Assembly (NCBI GenBank): GCA_015521095.1
Contig: WAOU01000012.1
Span: forward strand, 1-11,731
Length of the DNA: 11,731 bases
Source of the DNA: Desulfurococcales archaeon
GTDB lineage: Archaea; Thermoproteota; Thermoprotei_A; Sulfolobales; Acidilobaceae
Direction: 5' to 3'
Shown here: piece after piece, positions 7,257 to 11,731 of the stretch
Numbering within the stretch: the first letter of the stretch is position 1
Layout of the letters: every line of letters begins with the position of its first letter
The notes under the pieces: model-generated
What the model saw: the letters and a program-made list of their open reading frames with translations, nothing else
Databases searched by the model: none
What the model was told of the DNA's origin: nothing
Translations under genes and position numbers: made by a program

Positions 7257-7907
7257 ATGAGCCAAGCACAACAACCAAGTCTAATCGAGGCGCATAATAT
7301 AAAGAAAACCTATCCCAACGTAGGAATAGTCCTCAACAATATTTCACTAGAACTATACCAAGGAGAAGCAATCCTAATAACAGGACCCAATGGAAGCGGT
7401 AAAACAACACTTCTAAGGATCCTAGCAGGCGTCGAGAAACCAGATGATGGCACGGTCATGGTACTGGGAGAAAAGTTTACCAGCCCTGAGCAAAAGATAC
7501 TTATTGGAGTAGTCCTCGACCGGCCCGGACTATACCCAGAGCTCACAGTAAGAGAGAACCTTGATCTATACTCGAGGCTCAGGGGAGCGTCGCTAGACGA
7601 CAAAGTATTGGATCTTCTTGGTCTCAGAGAGGTGCTTGATAGGAGGGTTGATGAACTTAGCTTTGGCTGGAGAAGGCGCGTAGATATCGCGAGATCCCTG
7701 ATAGGAGATCCAAGAATCCTCCTAATAGATGAACCGTTCACGGGCCTAGACGAGGAAGCCTCTGAGAAGGTATCTAGGATAATGGATCATGTAAGGTCGA
7801 CGGGAGGAATAATTGCAACATCTCCGGATCCAGCACTCGCAAAAGCATATGATTGGAGCAGGGTGGTGGTGCTCAAGGATGGAGTCCTCAACATGGGAAC
7901 AGTTTAA
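7257..7907 (+). CDS. ccmA: CcmA-type ABC transporter ATPase with degenerate motifs
   Basis: A 216-residue single-domain ABC ATPase; position before ccmB and length (E. coli CcmA is about 207) identify it as CcmA. CcmA with CcmB provides ATP-driven release of heme-loaded CcmE from CcmC. Walker A is GPNGSGKTT (43-51), Walker B is ILLIDEP with catalytic E159, and the D-loop is GLDEE. Three elements differ from the standard: the signature is LSFGW (134-138) instead of LSGGQ, the Q-loop position reads LDRPG, so the glutamine appears to be R89, and the switch-histidine region reads ATSPDP, with P190 where histidine is expected. ATP binding should persist; the hydrolytic cycle may be altered. The 3' end overlaps ccmB by 29 bases. 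Confident as an ABC ATPase, slightly less so as CcmA strictly. Confidence 0.87.
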   Translation: MSQAQQPSLIEAHNIKKTYPNVGIVLNNISLELYQGEAILITGPNGSGKTTLLRILAGVEKPDDGTVMVLGEKFTSPEQKILIGVVLDRPGLYPELTVRENLDLYSRLRGASLDDKVLDLLGLREVLDRRVDELSFGWRRRVDIARSLIGDPRILLIDEPFTGLDEEASEKVSRIMDHVRSTGGIIATSPDPALAKAYDWSRVVVLKDGVLNMGTV

Positions 7908-8538
7908 GGCACTCCTTAAGAAAGACATAGTTTCCTTCGCTAGAAGCGGTCCAGAGCTTGCTGCAATGCTCCTCTTCCTGGCAGTGATATCTCTTGTAGC
8001 AGGTTATTCTTCGAACCTATTCGCGTATACAGTCGATGAGAAGGCGTTGAGCGTTGCCTCGGCTACGGCATCTATGATCGTGTTCATGGCTATATTCGTG
8101 ACAGGCCGAGGCTTTAGCCGTGAAGCTGAGCTAGGTATACTGGATATCCTGAGAGCGCAGCCATTGGACTTAACAATCGTTTTTGCTGCAAGAACGGTAT
8201 TTAATGCTATACTCCTGGTGGCTGTATCGTTGCTGGGCACTATGGTACTGGCATTCTTCGGCAACCTACCATTATACTTGTTCGTCCAGATACTAGTGTT
8301 ATCTATTGGGTTCGCCATTTATCTTGCACCAATAATAGGAGTATCAAGTGCTATAGCAGTCCATACCGGCGGAATATTGATACCATCCGTGGCGGTAGCA
8401 GTACTGAGTGCTCCAGCCATGCAACTATATATATCGGGAATCGTTCTGGGCTCAATGAAGCCACTATGGATATCGATAGCAGGATCCCTAGGATTATCTC
8501 TACTAGTATTAGCGTTGATCGAGGAATTACTTGGATGA
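7879..8538 (+). CDS. ccmB: CcmB heme exporter membrane subunit
   Basis: A 219-residue hydrophobic protein close to the usual CcmB length of about 220. After a short amphipathic start (EQFKALLKKD) it has about six helices. The cytoplasmic loop after helix 2 carries RGFSREAELGILDILRAQPL, which matches the CcmB-family pattern of an acidic E-x-G-x-L-x-x-L segment followed by a proline. It would pair with CcmA to free heme-loaded CcmE. The start is set at ATG 7879, inside the ccmA coding region, because GGTGGTGGTG (7863-7872) precedes it and the N-terminus then fits the family. A start at 7813 would add 22 residues that merely read through ccmA in another frame. The 29-base overlap implies translational coupling with ccmA. 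Confidence 0.9.
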   Translation: MESSTWEQFKALLKKDIVSFARSGPELAAMLLFLAVISLVAGYSSNLFAYTVDEKALSVASATASMIVFMAIFVTGRGFSREAELGILDILRAQPLDLTIVFAARTVFNAILLVAVSLLGTMVLAFFGNLPLYLFVQILVLSIGFAIYLAPIIGVSSAIAVHTGGILIPSVAVAVLSAPAMQLYISGIVLGSMKPLWISIAGSLGLSLLVLALIEELLG

Positions 8539-8701
8539 CCACGAGAAGTGTGATAAATTTGTGGTATGGGTCTTCTCAGGACATAAATTTATCTATATTT
8601 TTAGAAGTTCAAGGATATTTCCATCTATAGATCCTATACAATTATATGAATGGGATATTAGTGGGAGAAATTTCTCAGGCTCTCTATACAGGTGAAGTTA
8701 T
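8539..8701 (+). promoter_or_regulatory. Promoter region of the dehydrogenase gene
   Basis: An AT-rich 163-base spacer. Several TATA-like boxes occur: ATAAATTTAT (8583-8592), TATATTTTTA (8595-8604) and AATTATATG (8640-8648). The last, about 55 bases before the ATG, would start transcription close to a 12-base palindrome described separately. GGTGA at 8691-8695 is the ribosome site, 6 bases before the ATG. The T-run at 8598-8602 could also end the ccmA-ccmB transcript. No open frame or RNA gene is seen. Confidence 0.5.
8665..8676. promoter_or_regulatory. Perfect 12-base palindrome, candidate operator
   Basis: GAGAAATTTCTC is fully self-complementary and lies 25 bases before the dehydrogenase ATG, near the start site predicted from the AATTATATG box. 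This is a position where a repressor would block initiation. The regulator is unknown. Confidence 0.35.
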
Positions 8702-9709
8702 ATGACTAAGAAATACATGATCGTAAGCATGAGTCCTCTCCCGGAGCAACTCATCAAAGCCTTCTTCATGCCCTATCTCGAAGGTAAACCAGTTGAGCTC
8801 GAGGTCATAGGAGTCTTCGGGAAGTCCCGCGACGAAGTGATCACTGCATTGAAGAAAGCAGACATAGTACTAGGAGACTATAGTTTCCAGATGAAGATAG
8901 ACAAAGAGCTATGCAATGCAATGGAGGAAGTTAAGCTAATACAGCAGCCAAGCACCGGCTTTGATCACATAGATATCGAGGCCTGCAAGGAAAAAGGTAT
9001 ACCGGTAGCTAATGCAGGAGGAGCGAATGCTGTTAGCGTCGCAGAATACACGATAATGGCAGCACTTGCACTCTTAAAACGCCTCGTGTACGCGCATCAA
9101 AAGACGCTAGAGGCAAAGTGGCCTCAGTGGGACCTAATGGAGATGGGGACATACGATCTCTACGATAAAACTTGGGGAATAATAGGCTTAGGAAGGATTG
9201 GAAGAGAAGTCGCTAAACGTCTAGATGGATGGGGAGTAAAAATAGTATACTATGACAAGTATCGAAACAAAGAATTCGAAGAAGAATACGGTCTAGAGTA
9301 CAAGTCCCTAAGAAGACTCCTCCGGGAATCGGATATTGTATCAATACATGTACCTCTCACAGACGAGACACGTCGACTAATAGGTGAAAGAGAACTACGC
9401 TCAATGAAACCCAACGCAATACTCATAAATCCATCACGAGGAGAACTCATAGACGAAGAAGCCCTAGCAAAAGCACTCAAAGAACGCTGGATAGCCGGAG
9501 CAGCCATAGACGTATATACTAAGGAGCCTCCACCACCCGACCACCCATTATTGAAACTAGCCAGAGAAGATCCTAACGTTAACCTTATACTGACACCTCA
9601 TATTGCAGGAGCCAACACTGATGCCCGCCAGAGAATAGTTAGATTCAGTGTAGAAAACGTTCTCCGTGTATTACTAGGAGAAAAACCACAAGCAGTAGTA
9701 AACCTATAG
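8702..9709 (+). CDS. D-2-hydroxyacid dehydrogenase (NAD-dependent)
   Basis: A 335-residue cytoplasmic enzyme of the D-isomer-specific 2-hydroxyacid dehydrogenase family, which interconverts 2-oxoacids and D-2-hydroxyacids. The Rossmann fingerprint is GLGRIG (162-167), and D185 at the end of the next strand (IVYYD) predicts preference for NAD(H) over NADP(H). The catalytic triad is complete: R246 in PSRGE, E275 in TKEPP and H300 in TPHIAG. Length matches glyoxylate/hydroxypyruvate reductases and short phosphoglycerate dehydrogenases; there is no C-terminal ACT domain. Substrate cannot be assigned. The ATG has GGTGA 6 bases upstream. A thiamine-diphosphate enzyme follows 50 bases later on the same strand, so the two probably share a transcript and perhaps a 2-oxoacid or aldehyde intermediate. 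It is more likely a separate unit from the Ccm genes, given its own promoter-like spacer. Confidence 0.9.
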   Translation: MTKKYMIVSMSPLPEQLIKAFFMPYLEGKPVELEVIGVFGKSRDEVITALKKADIVLGDYSFQMKIDKELCNAMEEVKLIQQPSTGFDHIDIEACKEKGIPVANAGGANAVSVAEYTIMAALALLKRLVYAHQKTLEAKWPQWDLMEMGTYDLYDKTWGIIGLGRIGREVAKRLDGWGVKIVYYDKYRNKEFEEEYGLEYKSLRRLLRESDIVSIHVPLTDETRRLIGERELRSMKPNAILINPSRGELIDEEALAKALKERWIAGAAIDVYTKEPPPPDHPLLKLAREDPNVNLILTPHIAGANTDARQRIVRFSVENVLRVLLGEKPQAVVNL

Positions 9710-9747
9710 GCCCACGTAGAATCGCCACTCATTATCCATAGCCGGTA

Positions 9748-9753
9748 GGTGAG
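9748..9753 (+). promoter_or_regulatory. Ribosome binding site of the thiamine-diphosphate enzyme gene
   Basis: GGTGAG lies 6 bases before the ATG at 9760 and fixes that start. The remaining 50-base spacer has no convincing TATA box, which favours co-transcription with the dehydrogenase gene. Confidence 0.6.
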
Positions 9754-9759
9754 CACACT

Positions 9760-11472
9760 ATGCCGACAGAATATACGGTAGCAGGTCTCTTAGCAGAAAC
9801 CCTCCATCACATAGGGCTAACCAGGATTTATGGTATAATAGGAACAAGCGTCATCGACTTCATAGACACCCTCTATAATTACAGAGATAAAATAGACTTT
9901 GTAACGACAAGACACGAACAAGTAGCAGCGTCAGCCGCAGACGCCCAAGGAAGAATAACAGGTAAACCGGGTGTAGCGGTGGTACACGCAGGCCCAGGAT
10001 TTCTAAACGCAATGATAAGTCTGGGAATAGCATACAGGGACAGAGTCCCCCTACTATTAATATCTGGAGGAGTGAGACGACGGTTAAGAAAAACTGGTGC
10101 CTGGCTCGAAGTAGACCAGGAATCACTCTCTAAACCTATAGCTAAATCATACTATTATCTGGGAGACCCGTCGAGTACGCCAGAAACACTAATGTCAGCG
10201 GTAAAAGACGCCTTAACACCTCCAAAGGGACCAGTAGTTCTCGAGGTTGCAGAGGATATCTGGAAATCAAAAATCAATGTAGCAGACTCCTATTTTAAGA
10301 GGATAAATGAAGAGATATCCTCTATATACGAGGAGGGTCACGGTCAATCACAAGCGGAAGATTTCGTGAAGGATGTATTAAATCTCCTTGAAACAGCCGA
10401 GAAGCCTGTTATTCTAGCATGCGGCGAGCTCGCGATGGATCCACGATTCAAGCAGTCGACTCTTCTTAAACTAGCTAGCAAGATAGGAGCATATGTTGTC
10501 ACAAGCGGAAACGGCCGTGGCGCATGTCCCGAAGATCATCCACGTTGTCTTGGAAGAGTAGGCTTCGGTGGAGGGAGCCTGGTAGCAGACAGAGCTTTCG
10601 AAAACAGTGACCTAGTAATAGTCCTAGGCAATGAGTTCGACGACATTACAACATATGCATATACTATGCTTCCAGAGGGTGATATACTTGTAGCTAGTCT
10701 GGATCCCCTAGTAGAGAAGCGACCAGCATACTACGACTATTATATAGTAAATCCCATAATAGCTTTAGAAAAGCTTGTAGACTCACTAGAGTCACATTCC
10801 CTCACGCCAAAGGATAAACTGGACGAACTTGTAAGTGAAGCTCGGAAACAGTGGAACACGATAATCGGTGAGGCACTAAATAGGAGTTATGATCATGGAC
10901 CAAATCCTGCCTTATTCTTCAAGGAACTAGACCGTGTTCTTCCACGTGATAGGATTATTACAGCGGGACAAGGAACACACATACTCTACACATACAGCTA
11001 TATGAAAATATATGAGCCGAGGAGCTTCCTAGCGGCAACTAACCTGGGAGCAATGAGCTACGCCTTCCCCGCAGCAATAGGAGCAGCACAGGCATCTACT
11101 GATAGGCCGGTGATAGCTGTTGTTGGCGACGGAGACTTCATGATGACGGTACAAGATCTCGAGACAGTTGTGAGAGAGAAAATACCAGTTAAAATAATAG
11201 TAGTAAACGATAACTCATACAAGGTCCTATATCTACGCCAGACAATACAGTTAGGTGGAAGAATATACGAGACACTACTAGGGAACCCGGATTTCATGAA
11301 GCTGACAGAAGCATTCGGAATAAAAGGAATACGTGTGGAAAACAACAATATGATAGCGTCAACAATAGAAGAAATTCTCGGATCCGATGATCCCTTATTA
11401 GTAGAGATTCCTGTATCTCCGGATGACTTACCCCCACTAAATCTTGAATATACCCTGAGGATGAGTAGCTAA
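9760..11472 (+). CDS. Thiamine-diphosphate-dependent enzyme, acetolactate synthase/2-oxoacid decarboxylase superfamily
   Basis: A 570-residue enzyme with the three-domain layout of this superfamily. The N-terminal Pyr domain (about 5-170) contains RHEQ with the cofactor-activating glutamate E53, followed by HAGPGFLNA. The middle domain is at about 200-345. The C-terminal PP domain (about 375-555) carries the diphosphate/Mg motif beginning VVGDGDF (GDG 456-458) and ending VVNDNSY (about 483-487), with Asp484-Asn485 in place of the usual Asn-Asn. Members decarboxylate 2-oxoacids or join two of them; candidates include acetolactate synthase-like, oxalyl-CoA decarboxylase-like and 2-hydroxyacyl-CoA lyase-like enzymes. 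The presence of E53 argues against glyoxylate carboligase, which has valine there. No regulatory-subunit gene of acetolactate synthase is adjacent. Chemistry class is confident, substrate is not. It ends 29 bases before the convergent transporter gene. Confidence 0.87.
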   Translation: MPTEYTVAGLLAETLHHIGLTRIYGIIGTSVIDFIDTLYNYRDKIDFVTTRHEQVAASAADAQGRITGKPGVAVVHAGPGFLNAMISLGIAYRDRVPLLLISGGVRRRLRKTGAWLEVDQESLSKPIAKSYYYLGDPSSTPETLMSAVKDALTPPKGPVVLEVAEDIWKSKINVADSYFKRINEEISSIYEEGHGQSQAEDFVKDVLNLLETAEKPVILACGELAMDPRFKQSTLLKLASKIGAYVVTSGNGRGACPEDHPRCLGRVGFGGGSLVADRAFENSDLVIVLGNEFDDITTYAYTMLPEGDILVASLDPLVEKRPAYYDYYIVNPIIALEKLVDSLESHSLTPKDKLDELVSEARKQWNTIIGEALNRSYDHGPNPALFFKELDRVLPRDRIITAGQGTHILYTYSYMKIYEPRSFLAATNLGAMSYAFPAAIGAAQASTDRPVIAVVGDGDFMMTVQDLETVVREKIPVKIIVVNDNSYKVLYLRQTIQLGGRIYETLLGNPDFMKLTEAFGIKGIRVENNNMIASTIEEILGSDDPLLVEIPVSPDDLPPLNLEYTLRMSS

Positions 11473-11501
11473 AACATAAACCTAACCATAATGCCCAAAT
11501 A

Positions 11502-11731
11502 CTATTTTTCTCTTGGCAACAGTAATGCGATGATTAGAGCGGCTATAGTCACAGTTGTCAGGAACAAGAAATAGGCTCTAGGAGAGTAAGTGAATACAGC
11601 GGCCACAGTTGCTAGGAGTACTGTGAATATTCTCGATACGAATCCAATGAAGCCAGAGCTTCCACCATGTATTTCCCGTGGATAATATGTGCTTATCCAT
11701 TCCATGATTATCGGGTATGCTGGCAACATTA
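11502..11731 (-). CDS. C-terminal end of a membrane transporter, probably major facilitator superfamily; 5' part outside window
   Basis: Only the last 75 or so codons are present, ending at TAG (11504-11502); the frame stays open to the window edge, and its methionine at 11729 is probably internal. Two helices are visible, about 23-47 and 51-70 of this fragment, then a short charged tail (PREK). The segment before the first helix, EWISTYYPREIHGGSSGF, resembles the major-facilitator pattern in which an acidic residue, a proline and a Gly-rich stretch precede helix 11. The final two helices would then be 11 and 12 of a 12-helix sugar or metabolite transporter. Substrate unknown. Convergent with the thiamine-diphosphate enzyme gene, so it belongs to another unit. 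Confidence 0.7.
   Translation of the reverse strand, partial: MLPAYPIIMEWISTYYPREIHGGSSGFIGFVSRIFTVLLATVAAVFTYSPRAYFLFLTTVTIAALIIALLLPREK
11505..11514 (+). terminator. T-rich stretch, possible terminator of the dehydrogenase/thiamine-enzyme unit
   Basis: Five consecutive T followed by CTCTT lies 32 bases after the stop of the thiamine-diphosphate enzyme gene. Archaeal terminators are often plain T-runs on the coding strand. It overlaps the last codons of the convergent transporter gene, so it may simply be coding sequence. Confidence 0.3.

Noticed and set aside
7813..7878. A longer CcmB with 22 more N-terminal residues
   Set aside because: The added residues are polar, unlike the family, and lie in the ccmA coding region; the ATG at 7879 has a GGTG-rich ribosome site and gives the standard length.
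8583..8592. ATAAATTTAT palindrome as an operator
   Set aside because: It is low-complexity AT sequence that resembles a TATA box in both directions, so its symmetry is not informative.
9760..11472. Glyoxylate carboligase
   Set aside because: That enzyme carries valine in place of the activating glutamate; here E53 in RHEQ is present.
1..11731. CRISPR arrays, tRNA or rRNA genes, insertion sequences, attachment sites
   Set aside because: No regularly spaced repeats, cloverleaf sequence, transposase motif or terminal repeats were seen on reading both strands; the spacers are short and AT-rich.

Overview
The window looks like chromosomal DNA from a thermophilic archaeon, most likely a crenarchaeon (Thermoproteota), perhaps of the Desulfurococcales/Pyrodictiaceae. 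This rests on dense gene packing, heavy use of ATA, CTA, AGA and AGG codons, GTG and TTG starts, purine-rich GGTGA/GGAGG ribosome sites, AT-rich TATA-like boxes instead of bacterial -35/-10 boxes, a CcmF ectodomain packed with N-glycosylation sequons, and archaeal-type cytochrome c maturation genes. The genus assignment is inference only.

Layout. Positions 1-1553 (minus strand) hold most of a secreted octaheme c-type cytochrome of the octaheme tetrathionate reductase (OTR) family; its 3' end lies outside the window. A divergent AT-rich control region (1554-1739) separates it from a plus-strand cytochrome c maturation (Ccm) cluster: a thioredoxin-CcdA fusion (1740-2816), ccmF (2823-5681), ccmC (5684-6709), ccmE (6715-7143), a 113-bp gap, then ccmA (7257-7907) overlapping ccmB (7879-8538). 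After another control region (8539-8701) come a D-2-hydroxyacid dehydrogenase (8702-9709) and a thiamine-diphosphate enzyme of the acetolactate synthase/2-oxoacid decarboxylase superfamily (9760-11472). The last 230 bases hold the 3' end of a convergent minus-strand membrane transporter, probably of the major facilitator superfamily.

How it works together. The first two-thirds of the window form one module: a multiheme cytochrome that needs eight covalent hemes, beside the machinery that attaches them. CcmA/CcmB would energise the pathway, CcmC would load heme onto CcmE, CcmF would ligate heme to the apocytochrome, and the thioredoxin-CcdA fusion would bring reducing power across the membrane to keep CxxCH thiols reduced. 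This is an unusual Ccm system: CcmE carries Cys in place of the heme-binding His (CxxxY type), no CcmD, CcmG, CcmH or CcmI is visible, CcmF has a very large ectodomain whose only two cysteines are close together, CcmC has an extra C-terminal ectodomain with two cysteines, and CcmA lacks several standard ABC ATPase residues. The dehydrogenase and thiamine-diphosphate genes appear to be a separate metabolic unit whose substrates cannot be read from sequence alone.
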